A DNA stretch of 64,000 nt. Source: Polaribacter sp. (lineage in GTDB: Bacteria; Bacteroidota; Bacteroidia; Flavobacteriales; Flavobacteriaceae). Within the stretch, counting starts at the first letter, position 1; each line of letters begins with the position of its first letter. The stretch is taken from contig JAOLXX010000001.1 in the NCBI GenBank assembly GCA_028343155.1, positions 1 through 64,000 of the forward strand. The letters run 5' to 3'. The notes under the pieces are model-generated. The model worked only from the letters and a program-made list of their open reading frames with translations. It was not told the origin of the DNA and ran no database searches. The position numbers and the translations under genes were made by a program. Below, in pieces: positions 53,235 through 63,217 of this stretch.

Positions 53235-55338
53235 AAACGATATAAAAGTTGCCTTAATAGGAAATCCTAATACGGGGAAAACATCCCTTTTTAATCAACT
53301 TACAGGTTTAAATCAAAAAGTAGGAAACTACCCAGGAGTTACTGTAGATAAAAAACTAGGCGTTAGTAAGTTATCTTCGACTCAGAATGCAATTATTACA
53401 GATTTACCTGGAACTTACAGTATCAACCCTACTTCTATAGACGAAAGTATTGTATTAAAAACCCTATTAAAAAAGAATATAAAAGAATCTCCAGATGTTA
53501 TTTTGGTAGTAGCTGATGTAGAAAATTTAAAAAGAAATTTGCTTCTTTTTTCTCAAATTAAAGATTTAGAAATTCCAACAGTTTTGGCAATCAATATGGT
53601 TGATCAGATGAATAGAAAAGGAATTACGATTGATTTGTCTTTGTTAAAAAAAGAATTGAATACTGAAGTCGTCTTAATAAGTGCAAGAAAAAATGAAGGG
53701 ATAAAAGACGTAAAAGCAGCCATTATTCGCTGCCATGTTGCTGCAAAAGCATCTCCTTTGTGTGGAATTAATAATCAAATTGATCCTGATTATTTCACGA
53801 AGTTAAAAGAAATTAGCCCTAACTATTCTTTGTACGAATTATGGTTAATGGTAACTCAGAATAATTATCCAGAAACGGTTACCAAAGAAGAAAAAGAAAA
53901 GTTGCTGGCCTTTAAAAAAGACGTTTCTAAATTAAAGAAATACCAACATAAAGAAACCATTTATCGCTATCAAGAAATTAATAAAATTCTCAAGAAAACA
54001 TACATTGTAGACAAGAGTAAGGCAAAAGATTTAAGAGGTAATTTAGATCGGATTTTCACACATAAAATATTTGGGTATGTGTTTTTTGTTTTTTTATTAT
54101 TAGCTATTTTTCAATCCATATTTGATTGGGCAACCCTACCCATGGATCTAATTGATGGTACTTTTGCTGAAATTTCTGATTTTGCAAAAAGCAATTTACC
54201 CGCGGGTGTTTTCACAGATTTGTTATCAGAAGGAATTATTCCTGGAATTGGAGGAGTGCTCATTTTTATTCCGCAAATTGCCATCCTATTTTTATTTATT
54301 GCTATTTTAGAAGAAACAGGCTATATGAGTCGTGTTGTGTTTTTAATGGATAAGATTATGCGTCGTTTTGGAATGAATGGGAAAAGTGTAATTCCATTAA
54401 TTTCTGGAACTGCCTGTGCCATTCCTGCAATTATGGCAACCAGAACGATTGCCAGTTGGAAAGAGCGCTTAATCACTATTTTAGTAACGCCCTTCACAAC
54501 CTGTTCTGCGCGTTTACCTGTCTATGCAATATTAATTTCCTTAATCATTCCAGACATAAAGATTTTTGGATTTTTAAACTTACAAGGGTTGGTTTTATTG
54601 TGTCTATATGCCTTGGGTTTTGCAACGGCAATAATAGCAGCCTATATTTTACATAAAACTTTAAAGATAAAAACGAAATCATTTTTTGTGGTAGAAATGC
54701 CAAATTATAAATTGCCGTCTGTAAAAAATGTATTTTTTGAAGTGGTAGAAAAAATAAAATCATTTGTTTTGGAAGCAGGAAAAATTATTTTAGCGCTGTC
54801 TGTTATTTTATGGTTTCTGGCCTCTAATGGTCCTACATCTTTTGACAATGTAGAAAAAAATACGATAGAAAATACGGCAAATCAGAATTTTTCTAAGAAA
54901 GAATTGCAACAAAGAATTGCTTCTATAAAATTAGAAAATTCATACATCGGAATTTTAGGAAAAACAATAGAACCAGTCATCAAGCCTTTGGGTTATGATT
55001 GGAAGATTGGAATTGCTTTGATTACCTCATTAGCTGCAAGAGAAGTTTTTGTAGGTACTTTGTCAACTATTTATAGTGTTGCATCTGGTGACGAAAATAC
55101 AGCGACCATTAAACAAAAAATGGCTTCAGAAATTAATCCAGACACGGGTAAAAAAAGATTCAATTTTCCTGTAGGAATGTCTTTAATGGTTTTTTATGCT
55201 TTTGCAATGCAATGTATGGCTACCTTAGCCATTGTTAAGCGGGAGACTAAGACATGGAAATGGCCTTTAATTCAGTTATTCGGTATGGGTTTACTTGCCT
55301 ATATAGCTTCATTTATCACCTATCAAATTCTAAGTTAA
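53227..55338 (+). CDS. feoB: Ferrous iron transporter FeoB
   Basis: FeoB imports Fe2+ through the inner membrane. The 703-residue protein has an N-terminal GTPase domain with G1 GNPNTGKTSLF (about 12-22), G3 DLPGTYS (about 59-65) and G4 NMVD, then two Gate-type membrane domains starting near residue 280 (GYVFFVFLLLAIF), with the conserved GTACAIPAIMATRTI and TSLAAREVFVGTL. Length is typical. It follows feoA with an overlap and is followed by a tiny cysteine-rich peptide. Confidence 0.96.
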   Translation: MSKNDIKVALIGNPNTGKTSLFNQLTGLNQKVGNYPGVTVDKKLGVSKLSSTQNAIITDLPGTYSINPTSIDESIVLKTLLKKNIKESPDVILVVADVENLKRNLLLFSQIKDLEIPTVLAINMVDQMNRKGITIDLSLLKKELNTEVVLISARKNEGIKDVKAAIIRCHVAAKASPLCGINNQIDPDYFTKLKEISPNYSLYELWLMVTQNNYPETVTKEEKEKLLAFKKDVSKLKKYQHKETIYRYQEINKILKKTYIVDKSKAKDLRGNLDRIFTHKIFGYVFFVFLLLAIFQSIFDWATLPMDLIDGTFAEISDFAKSNLPAGVFTDLLSEGIIPGIGGVLIFIPQIAILFLFIAILEETGYMSRVVFLMDKIMRRFGMNGKSVIPLISGTACAIPAIMATRTIASWKERLITILVTPFTTCSARLPVYAILISLIIPDIKIFGFLNLQGLVLLCLYALGFATAIIAAYILHKTLKIKTKSFFVVEMPNYKLPSVKNVFFEVVEKIKSFVLEAGKIILALSVILWFLASNGPTSFDNVEKNTIENTANQNFSKKELQQRIASIKLENSYIGILGKTIEPVIKPLGYDWKIGIALITSLAAREVFVGTLSTIYSVASGDENTATIKQKMASEINPDTGKKRFNFPVGMSLMVFYAFAMQCMATLAIVKRETKTWKWPLIQLFGMGLLAYIASFITYQILS

Positions 55339-55454
55339 TGCAAGAAATCATAGCGTACATATTGGTTGCTTTTGCTGTTATTTTTTTATTAAAAAAATAC
55401 GTGTTTCCTTCAAAAAAAAACAAAGACTGCGGTTCGGGTTGTGGTAGTTGTTAA
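55338..55454 (+). CDS. FeoB-associated Cys-rich membrane peptide
   Basis: The 38-residue peptide has a single membrane helix (IIAYILVAFAVIFLLKKYVF) and a short cytoplasmic tail ending KDCGSGCGSC. This is the PF12669-type 'FeoB-associated Cys-rich' family, thought to help FeoB. Its ATG overlaps the feoB stop as TAATG, so it is translationally coupled. A longer open frame exists, but that overlaps feoB by 84 bases. Confidence 0.9.
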   Translation: MQEIIAYILVAFAVIFLLKKYVFPSKKNKDCGSGCGSC

Positions 55455-55482
55455 TTTTTTAAGGAAAATGAAGACCTTCCCA

Positions 55483-55851
55483 TTATTTCCCCATTGGAAT
55501 TACGATGATTGCAGAGAACTTTTCTTGAAATATCACTAAATCTTTGTCCGCTTCTAATTTCGTTTTGTAGTTGCCGACTTGCACTTTCCATTCAGGCGCA
55601 TTATAGACCAATTTAGAAGGATTGCCTGGGAATGCTATTTTAAATTCCGCGTAATAGCTTCTTGCTTTTTCCTCATTACCGTTGTAAAGCTGAATTCTAT
55701 AACCAAAGCCATAGGTGTTATTAAAGCTTCTTTTTTTATAAATTAGACTTTTAATTGCTGCTGTTTCATTTGTTTTATTTTGAGAAAAAGAAGTGTAACT
55801 TACTGTAAATAAAACAAACAAAAATGGAAAGACCATTATTTTATTTTTCAT
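55483..55851 (-). CDS. SPOR-domain secreted protein
   Basis: The 122-residue protein has a signal peptide (MVFPFLFVLFTVSYTSFSQ) followed by a SPOR-like fold. The pattern GFGYRIQLYNGNEEKARSYY and APEWKVQVGNYKTKLEADKD (a typical SPOR repeat) is present. SPOR domains bind denuded peptidoglycan at the septum. The role here is unknown. It is convergent with the feo operon. Confidence 0.8.
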   Translation of the reverse strand: MKNKIMVFPFLFVLFTVSYTSFSQNKTNETAAIKSLIYKKRSFNNTYGFGYRIQLYNGNEEKARSYYAEFKIAFPGNPSKLVYNAPEWKVQVGNYKTKLEADKDLVIFQEKFSAIIVIPMGK

Positions 55852-55973
55852 GGGATTTATTTTTACAAAAATAACGACAAGTTTATGAATAAATTGATTT
55901 TCCTTCTTATTTAGAATAGTTATAAATTAATGTTTAAGATTCCTTAAGTTTTTCAAATTTTAGGAAGAAGTAG

Positions 55974-55981
55974 TACTTTTG
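55974..55981 (+). promoter_or_regulatory. -7 promoter element of the act operon
   Basis: TACTTTTG matches TAnnTTTG exactly. A TTTC at 55951-55954 at the -33 distance is a near match. The element lies 61 bases before the actA ATG. Confidence 0.6.
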
Positions 55982-56042
55982 TCGGACGAAAAAAGATGGC
56001 TTTTGTCATTTTATATTAGATATTTTTAAACAAAGTTTAAAT

Positions 56043-57347
56043 ATGAAAAGTGTAGCATTGCACAATAGACAAATCACCCTATTTTTAAAGAGTTTTACTT
56101 TTCTTTTAATTTTTGCATTCAGCTTGTCTTCATATTCACAAGATGTGGATGAAGCGCGTCAAAAAGAAGGAAAAAAATTATTTAAATCTCTATGTGCTTC
56201 TTGTCACAAATTAGACAGGAAACTTATTGGACCTGCTTTAGGGGGTGTCGAAGGAAGAAGAGAAAATGATTGGTTAAAAGCTTGGATCAAAAACAACGCA
56301 GAATTAAGAGCATCGGGAGATGCTGAAGCGGTTGCAATATTTGAAGAGTATAAAGGTGCAAACATGAGTGCTTTTCCTCAGTTGTCAGATAAAAATATCG
56401 ATGATATCTTATACTACACGACTGTTGGAGAAATTAAAAAAGAAGTCGTAGCGACGGAAGGAGTTCCTGCGCAATCCTCTGGAAGCAGTTCTCCAGAATG
56501 GATTATTTATATTTTAGCAGCAGCGATTATTATTGCTTTCTTGATGATTGCAAGTTTACTGAAACAGGTAAATGAGTTAAAAGGAATCAAAAAAGCGCCA
56601 TCACAATCGAATTTAAAGAGGGATTTGCAAGAACTTTGGGAAGGTTTAAAACAAAATACATTCCTTAAAGTATTGACGACACTATTTTTATTGCTAGTTG
56701 GAGCTTATATTTTCTTTGGAACTTTATTTAAAGTTGGTGTAGATGAAGGATACCAACCAATTCAGCCGATTGTTTTTTCACATAAAATTCATGCTGGAGA
56801 CAATAAAATTGACTGTCAATATTGTCATTCATCAGCAAAACATAGTAAGCATTCAGGAATTCCTTCTGTGAATGTTTGTATGAATTGTCATAAAAGTATT
56901 TCTGAAGTTGCTGAAAATACAGTGGTAGAATTGGAAGATGGTGTTGTTCTTGGAAAAGCACAATTGGACAAAGAAATAGCCAAAGTATACAAAGCAGCTG
57001 GTTGGGATAAAGAAAATTTAGAATATACAGGGATTGAAAAACCAATCAAGTGGGTTCGCATTCACAACCTGCCAGATTTCGTGTATTTTAATCATTCACA
57101 ACACGTAACGGTACAAGGAGTTAAGTGTCAAAAATGTCACGGTCCTGTCGAGGAAATGGAAGAGATGTATCAACATTCACCACTAACAATGGGATGGTGT
57201 ATTGATTGTCATAGAGAAACAAAAGTAGATTTAAAAGGAAACGAATATTACGCTAAAATTCACGAAGAGTTAGCACATAAATACGGTGTAGAAAAGGTTA
57301 CTGCTGCACAACTAGGTGGAATTGAGTGTGGTAAGTGTCACTATTAA
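56043..57347 (+). CDS. actA: Alternative complex III subunit ActA (multiheme cytochrome c)
   Basis: ActA carries electrons from the quinol complex toward the terminal oxidase. The 434-residue protein has an N-terminal signal segment, a first CxxCH (CASCH, near residue 50) in a monoheme cytochrome domain, a membrane helix (IIYILAAAIIIAFLMIASLL, about 150-170), a second helix (LTTLFLLLVGAYIFF), and then five CxxCH motifs (CQYCH, CMNCH, CQKCH, CIDCH, CGKCH). That makes six hemes. It is the first gene of the act operon. Confidence 0.93.
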   Translation: MKSVALHNRQITLFLKSFTFLLIFAFSLSSYSQDVDEARQKEGKKLFKSLCASCHKLDRKLIGPALGGVEGRRENDWLKAWIKNNAELRASGDAEAVAIFEEYKGANMSAFPQLSDKNIDDILYYTTVGEIKKEVVATEGVPAQSSGSSSPEWIIYILAAAIIIAFLMIASLLKQVNELKGIKKAPSQSNLKRDLQELWEGLKQNTFLKVLTTLFLLLVGAYIFFGTLFKVGVDEGYQPIQPIVFSHKIHAGDNKIDCQYCHSSAKHSKHSGIPSVNVCMNCHKSISEVAENTVVELEDGVVLGKAQLDKEIAKVYKAAGWDKENLEYTGIEKPIKWVRIHNLPDFVYFNHSQHVTVQGVKCQKCHGPVEEMEEMYQHSPLTMGWCIDCHRETKVDLKGNEYYAKIHEELAHKYGVEKVTAAQLGGIECGKCHY

Positions 57348-57426
57348 TTGAAAAATTCAAATATGAAAAGATATAAAGAATTGTATTCAATTTTTACATC
57401 TTTCAATCATTAAATAAAAAGTATAA

Positions 57427-60400
57427 ATGGCTTCAAACAAAAAATACTGGAAAAGTGTTGCGGAACTAGAAAATAGTTCTATTGTTGAAACGTTAAGTAA
57501 AAATGAATTTGTTGAGTCGATCTCTACAGAAGCATTTTTAGGTGATAAAGAAACGTTAGAGAATTCTTCAACGACGCGTAGAGATTTCTTAAAATATGTT
57601 GGTTTCACTACAGCTGCAGCTTCTTTAGCTGCATGTCAAGGACCGGTTGTAAAGTCGATTCCCTATGTTGTACAACCAAATGACATAATTGCTGGGGTTG
57701 CAGATTGGTATGCAACTTCTATGGCAGATGGATATGATTTTGCAAATGTGTTGGTTAAAACACGTGAAGGTCGTCCAATTCAAATAATGCCTAACAAAGA
57801 AGCAAACGGAACAACAAGCGCAAGAGTACAAGCTGCTATTTTATCCCTATATGATGAAAAGTTACGTTTAAAAGAACCTACTAAAGGAGGGGAAGCAATT
57901 TCTTGGGCAGCTGCTGACAAAGAAATTCTTGCAAAATTAAACGAATTAAAAAACGCAAATAAACCCGTCGTTTTATTAACAGGAACATTAGCAAGTCCTT
58001 CAACAGCCAAAGTTATTGCAGAATTTACTGCTGCAAATTCAAATGTAAAACACGTTGTATACGATGCAGTTTCAGAATCCGGAGCAGCAGACGCTTTTAT
58101 GGTAATGTATGGTAAACGTGCGCTTCCAAACTATCATTTAGACAAAGCAAAAACAATTGTTTCTTTTGGAGCAGATTTCCTTGGAGATTTTCATGGAGGA
58201 TTAGAAAAACAATATGTTGCAGGTAGAAAACCAGAAATTGGACACATGTCTTACCATGTTCAGTTTGAAGGCAACATGTCTTTAACAGGTGCAAATTCTG
58301 ATAAAAGAGTTGTTTTAAAACCTTCTGACCAAGTATTTGCTTTATTAAATTTATACAATGCAATTACTGGAGCGAACGTTCCTTCGAAAGCGACTCCTGT
58401 TGATGCAACAGTAAAGAAGCTGGCAATTGAATTAAAGAAATCAGGTTCTAAAGGGGTTGTATTAACTGGATTAAATGATAAAAATGCACAATTAATATCT
58501 TTGGAAATTAACAAGGTATTGAATAGCGAAATAATTGATGTCAACAACACCTTAAATATCCGTCAAGGAAATGATGGAGAAGTTGCACAATTCGTTTCGG
58601 AGATGAAAGCAGGAAATATTGCAGGAATCATTTCTTATAATGTAGACCCACTTTATTCATTATCAAATGCATCCGATTTTGCAGAAGGATTAAAAAAATT
58701 AGAAATCTCTGTAGCATTGTCAACAGAAAATAACGAGACGGTAGCTGCAAGTACTTATGTATTACCTACTCCACATTTCTTAGAGTCTTGGGGAGATACT
58801 CAATTTGATGAAGCAACTTATGGTTTAATGCAACCAACAATTCAGCCATTATTTGATACTCGTCAGATTCAAGACAGCTTATTAAAATGGTCCGGGAGTA
58901 CTGTAAATTATTATGATTATCTAAAAACGTACGCAACTACAAGTGTTTTAAAAGAGGGTTCTTGGAATACCGCTTTACACAATGGATTCTTTACGAAGAA
59001 AGTAGCAGCAAACAGAACTTTAGTGAAAGTTGCTATTTCAGATGCAGCAGCAAAATTAGCAAATTCCGCTAAAAAAACTTCAGGATTTGAATTAAACCTA
59101 TATACAAAAACAGGATTAGGAGACGGTAAACAAGCAAATAATCCTTGGCTACAAGAGTTCCCTGATCCAATAACGAGAGCCTCTTGGGATAATTATTTAA
59201 CGATGTCAATTGCAGATGCAGCAGCATTAGGCTTTTCTAACCCCGTAAAAGATAACGGTTCTATTGATGGTGATTATGCCAAAGTATCAGTCAACGGAAA
59301 AGAAGTTGTTGTTCCCGTAATGATCCAACCAGGTCAAGCAAAAGGGTCTGTTGGTTTAGCATTAGGTTTTGGAAGAACTTTTGGATTAAAAGAAGAAATG
59401 CAGGTAGGTGTAAATGCTTATCCTCTATATACAAACGCAAACAATATCCAATACGGAGTTGCTATAGAAAAAGTATCAGGAACACATCAATTTGCTTGTA
59501 CACAGGTACAAAAAACAATTGCGGGGCGTCATGATATTTTAAAAGTTGCTACTTTAAAGGAATACAAAAGTAGTGCAGATCCAAAACACTCTTGGAACAA
59601 ACCTGCTTATGTATCTTATGATCACAAAGAAGTAGAAGCAAAAACCATCGATTTATGGGATGAGCACAACAGAGAAATTGGGCATCATTTTAATTTATCG
59701 ATAGATTTAACATCTTGTACAGGTTGTGGAGCGTGTGTCGTTGCCTGTCATGCAGAAAACAATGTACCCGTTGTAGGTAAAAAAGAAGTGAGAGTTGGTA
59801 GAGATATGCACTGGTTGCGTATTGATAGATATTACTCTTCTGAAGTGAAAACACGAGAAAAGGCCAAAGAAATGGGCTTAAGTGGAGGAGACTTATACAA
59901 AGCACTAGAAACAGAGGCAGAAAATCCTGAGGTTACTTTTCAACCAATGATGTGTCAGCACTGTAACCATGCGCCTTGTGAAACAGTTTGTCCTGTGGCA
60001 GCAACAACTCATGGTCGTCAAGGTCAAAACCAGATGACATACAACAGGTGTGTAGGAACAAGATATTGTGCAAACAACTGTCCGTATAGAGTACGTCGTT
60101 TTAACTGGTTTAATTATGCAGATAATAACGAGTTTGACTTTAACATGAACAATGAATACGGTAAGATGGTTTTAAACCCAGATGTTGTTGTTCGTTCAAG
60201 AGGAGTTATGGAAAAATGTTCTATGTGTATTCAAATGACACAAGCAACAATTTTGAAAGCTAAAAAAGAAGGACGCGCTGTAAATACAGATGAGTTTGAA
60301 ACAGCTTGTTCATCGGCATGTACAACAGGAGCTATGGTTTTTGGAGATGTAAACAACGAAAAAGACGAAGTAGCTGCTTTGGCAGAAGATAAAAGAGCAT

Positions 60401-60477
60401 ATCACGTATTGGATTACTTACAAACGAAACCGAATGTAGTATATCAAGTGAAAGTTACAAATACAAACGAAGCGTAA
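57427..60477 (+). CDS. actB: Alternative complex III subunit ActB (iron-sulfur)
   Basis: ActB is the large periplasmic iron-sulfur subunit. The 1016-residue protein has an N-terminal TAT-like motif RRDFLKYVGFTTAAASLAAC (about 47-66), a molybdopterin-oxidoreductase-like part that is not expected to bind Mo in this complex, and C-terminal cluster motifs CTGCGACVVACHAENN, CQHCNHAPCETVCPV, CVGTRYCANNCPYRV and CSMCIQ with CSSACTTG. It follows actA at 79 bases and precedes actC. Tat export would use the TatA-type proteins. Confidence 0.94.
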   Translation: MASNKKYWKSVAELENSSIVETLSKNEFVESISTEAFLGDKETLENSSTTRRDFLKYVGFTTAAASLAACQGPVVKSIPYVVQPNDIIAGVADWYATSMADGYDFANVLVKTREGRPIQIMPNKEANGTTSARVQAAILSLYDEKLRLKEPTKGGEAISWAAADKEILAKLNELKNANKPVVLLTGTLASPSTAKVIAEFTAANSNVKHVVYDAVSESGAADAFMVMYGKRALPNYHLDKAKTIVSFGADFLGDFHGGLEKQYVAGRKPEIGHMSYHVQFEGNMSLTGANSDKRVVLKPSDQVFALLNLYNAITGANVPSKATPVDATVKKLAIELKKSGSKGVVLTGLNDKNAQLISLEINKVLNSEIIDVNNTLNIRQGNDGEVAQFVSEMKAGNIAGIISYNVDPLYSLSNASDFAEGLKKLEISVALSTENNETVAASTYVLPTPHFLESWGDTQFDEATYGLMQPTIQPLFDTRQIQDSLLKWSGSTVNYYDYLKTYATTSVLKEGSWNTALHNGFFTKKVAANRTLVKVAISDAAAKLANSAKKTSGFELNLYTKTGLGDGKQANNPWLQEFPDPITRASWDNYLTMSIADAAALGFSNPVKDNGSIDGDYAKVSVNGKEVVVPVMIQPGQAKGSVGLALGFGRTFGLKEEMQVGVNAYPLYTNANNIQYGVAIEKVSGTHQFACTQVQKTIAGRHDILKVATLKEYKSSADPKHSWNKPAYVSYDHKEVEAKTIDLWDEHNREIGHHFNLSIDLTSCTGCGACVVACHAENNVPVVGKKEVRVGRDMHWLRIDRYYSSEVKTREKAKEMGLSGGDLYKALETEAENPEVTFQPMMCQHCNHAPCETVCPVAATTHGRQGQNQMTYNRCVGTRYCANNCPYRVRRFNWFNYADNNEFDFNMNNEYGKMVLNPDVVVRSRGVMEKCSMCIQMTQATILKAKKEGRAVNTDEFETACSSACTTGAMVFGDVNNEKDEVAALAEDKRAYHVLDYLQTKPNVVYQVKVTNTNEA

Positions 60478-60565
60478 ATAAGTTGAAAAGGTGTAAAGTA
60501 GCAAGTTATTTAAACGAACTCTAACTTTATAAATTTTAAACAATAATAAATTAAGTAATAAAAAT

Positions 60566-62020
60566 ATGTCTCATTACGAAGCACCCATAAGGGAACCTTT
60601 AGTATTAGGTGATAAAAGTTATCACGATATTACCGAAGACATTGCAAAACCGATAGAAGGAGCTGCAAATAAGAATTGGTACATCGCATTTTATATTTCT
60701 TTAGCAGCAATGCTTTGGGGATTTGGATGTATTTTTTACACCGTAGGAACCGGTATTGGAGTATGGGGATTAAACAAGAACATCGGATGGGCTTGGGATA
60801 TTACCAACTTTGTATGGTGGGTTGGTATTGGTCACGCAGGAACACTTATTTCTGCCGTACTTTTATTATTCCGTCAAAAATGGCGAATGGCAATTAACCG
60901 TTCTGCGGAAGCAATGACCATTTTTGCTGTTTTTCAAGCAGGCTTGTTTCCAATTATTCACATGGGACGCCCATGGAATGCATTTTGGGTATTACCACTT
61001 CCAAATCAATTTGGTTCTTTGTGGGTCAATTTTAACTCTCCATTATTATGGGATGTATTTGCAATCTCAACCTATTTATCAGTATCATTAGTTTTCTGGT
61101 GGACTGGTTTGTTACCAGATTTTGCAATGATTCGAGACAGAGCAGTGAAGCCTTTTCAAAACAAAATATATGCATTATTATCTTTCGGTTGGTCGGGTAG
61201 AGCAAAAGATTGGCAACGTTTTGAAGAAGTATCTTTAGTTTTGGCAGGTTTGGCAACACCGCTTGTACTTTCTGTACATACAATTGTATCGATGGATTTT
61301 GCAACATCAATTAATCCTGGTTGGCACTCAACAATTTTTCCTCCTTATTTTGTAGCAGGAGCAATCTTTTCAGGATTTGCAATGGTACAAACATTATTAG
61401 GAATCATGAGAAAAGTTACAAACCTTGAAGACTATATTACACGCATGCACATTGAGTATATGAACATTGTAATTATTTTAACAGGTGGGATTGTAGCAGT
61501 TGCCTATGCAACAGAATTTTTTATAGCATGGTACACGGGTTCCCCTTATGAGAACTATACTTATTTATCTGTGGGGGCAGCAACAGGTCCTTATGCCTGG
61601 GCATTTTGGTCATTGATTATCTTCAATATCATTACACCACAATTATTATGGATTAAGAAATTTAGAAGAAGTTTTATCATTACTTTTATTATCTCTATTG
61701 CCATCAATATTGGAATGTGGTTTGAGCGTTTTGATATTATTGCAATTGTATTGAGTAAAGGTCATTTACCTTCTACTTGGTGGCGCTTTGAACCTACCTT
61801 TGTAGATGTAGGTATTTTCATAGGGACCATAGGGTTTTTCTTTGTGTTATTCTTACTATACGCAAGAACATTTCCAGTGATTGCACAAGCGGAAGTAAAA
61901 ACTATTTTAAAATCTTCTGGTGAGTTTTATAAGAAGAGAAGAGAACAAGGGATTCCTACCAAACCGGCAATTAATATAGCAAAATCAGTAGGAAAATCAG
62001 ATAAATCAGATAAAGAATAA
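60566..62020 (+). CDS. actC: Alternative complex III subunit ActC (NrfD-like)
   Basis: ActC is a quinol-oxidising membrane subunit. The 484-residue protein is very hydrophobic, with about ten membrane helices (from WYIAFYISLAAMLWGFGCIF), and matches the NrfD/PsrC fold; HTIVSMDFATSINPGWHSTI (about 235-254) is typical of the family. It starts 88 bases after actB and is 2 bases from actD. Length is standard. Confidence 0.94.
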   Translation: MSHYEAPIREPLVLGDKSYHDITEDIAKPIEGAANKNWYIAFYISLAAMLWGFGCIFYTVGTGIGVWGLNKNIGWAWDITNFVWWVGIGHAGTLISAVLLLFRQKWRMAINRSAEAMTIFAVFQAGLFPIIHMGRPWNAFWVLPLPNQFGSLWVNFNSPLLWDVFAISTYLSVSLVFWWTGLLPDFAMIRDRAVKPFQNKIYALLSFGWSGRAKDWQRFEEVSLVLAGLATPLVLSVHTIVSMDFATSINPGWHSTIFPPYFVAGAIFSGFAMVQTLLGIMRKVTNLEDYITRMHIEYMNIVIILTGGIVAVAYATEFFIAWYTGSPYENYTYLSVGAATGPYAWAFWSLIIFNIITPQLLWIKKFRRSFIITFIISIAINIGMWFERFDIIAIVLSKGHLPSTWWRFEPTFVDVGIFIGTIGFFFVLFLLYARTFPVIAQAEVKTILKSSGEFYKKRREQGIPTKPAINIAKSVGKSDKSDKE

Positions 62021-62022
62021 TT

Positions 62023-62547
62023 ATGGAATCATCAAAAGTTATTCACGCGTTTTATAACGATGACGAAGTGCTAATGGACGCAGTGAAATCTGTGAAAGCG
62101 GCACATCATCACATCGAAGAAGTATTTTGTCCTTTTCCAGTACATGGATTAGACAAAGCAATGGGATTGGCACCAACAAAACTCGCAATTACTGCATTTT
62201 TTTACGGAATTACAGGGTTAGCATTTGCTATTTGGATGACAAATTATATGATGATTCAAGATTGGCCACAAGACATTGGAGGAAAGCCTAATTTTTCTTG
62301 GTTTTCAAACATGCCAGCATTTGTGCCAATTATGTTTGAATTGACCGTCTTTTTTGCAGCCCATTTAATGGTAATTACTTTTTATATGAGAAGTAGAATA
62401 TGGCCATTCAAAGAAGCAGAAAATCCAGACCCAAGAACAACAGACGATCATTTCTTAATGGAAATACCTGTGCATAATAATGAAGCTGAAATTAAGGCTT
62501 TACTAGCAACAACAGGTGCGGTAGAAATTAATGTAGTCGAAAAGTAA
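62023..62547 (+). CDS. actD: Alternative complex III subunit ActD (DUF3341)
   Basis: The 174-residue protein has two membrane helices (LAITAFFYGITGLAFAIWM; ELTVFFAAHLMVITFYMRSR) joined by a periplasmic loop, the DUF3341 layout, with an N-terminal cytoplasmic segment (AAHHHIEEVFCPFPVHGLD). It lies 2 bases after actC and 46 bases before actE, so it is translated with them as a part of the complex. Confidence 0.92.
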   Translation: MESSKVIHAFYNDDEVLMDAVKSVKAAHHHIEEVFCPFPVHGLDKAMGLAPTKLAITAFFYGITGLAFAIWMTNYMMIQDWPQDIGGKPNFSWFSNMPAFVPIMFELTVFFAAHLMVITFYMRSRIWPFKEAENPDPRTTDDHFLMEIPVHNNEAEIKALLATTGAVEINVVEK

Positions 62548-62593
62548 AAAAAGTACTTAAAGTTTAAAATCTGACTTTAAAAAAGTATAAAGA

Positions 62594-63190
62594 ATGAAAA
62601 AATTAAAAATAAATAACTCACAACAAAAAAACAGAAGTCAAAAGCTGATTGTCTATAGCTTGTTGTTTACTGCGTATTGTATACTGCTTACTGCATGTAA
62701 TGATAAACGTACGCCACAATTACAATACATGCCAGACATGTATGAGTCTGTGCCATACAATACTGATGGAGAAATTGGGTTAAAGGGAAATCCGGTAAAC
62801 AGCAAACCAGTTGCAGGTACTATTCCAAGAGGAGGACATGCTGCTTACGACATAGCAGATACTAACGAAGGGTACGAAAAAGCAAAATCAGGACTTAAAA
62901 ACCCATTTGATGTAACTGAAAAGAATTTAGAAGTTGGAAAAAAGATGTATACTATCTATTGTATCTCTTGTCATGGGAAAAAAGGTGATGGAAACGGCTA
63001 TTTATCTCAAGCAGATAAATTTGCAGGAATCCCCAACTATAAAGATAGAGACATTACAGAAGGTAGTATTTATCATGTTTTAATACATGGTAAAAACTTA
63101 ATGGGTTCTCATTCTTCTCAATTAACATATAAAGAACGCTGGCAAGTCGTTCAGTATGTAGAAGTTTTACGTGCTGATTTATTAAAATAA
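62594..63190 (+). CDS. actE: Alternative complex III subunit ActE (monoheme lipoprotein)
   Basis: The 198-residue protein has a lipoprotein signal ending LLTAC (Cys35) after an unusually long start (KINNSQQKNRSQKLIV). A single CxxCH occurs in TIYCISCHGKKGDGNGYLS (about 118-136), giving one heme c, and the axial Met is probably in LMGSHSSQL. It passes electrons within the act complex. The signal sequence DNA looks like a degenerate short-repeat stretch. Confidence 0.93.
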   Translation: MKKLKINNSQQKNRSQKLIVYSLLFTAYCILLTACNDKRTPQLQYMPDMYESVPYNTDGEIGLKGNPVNSKPVAGTIPRGGHAAYDIADTNEGYEKAKSGLKNPFDVTEKNLEVGKKMYTIYCISCHGKKGDGNGYLSQADKFAGIPNYKDRDITEGSIYHVLIHGKNLMGSHSSQLTYKERWQVVQYVEVLRADLLK

Positions 63191-63217
63191 TTACAAAAAG
63201 AAAGAATACGAAAAGAT

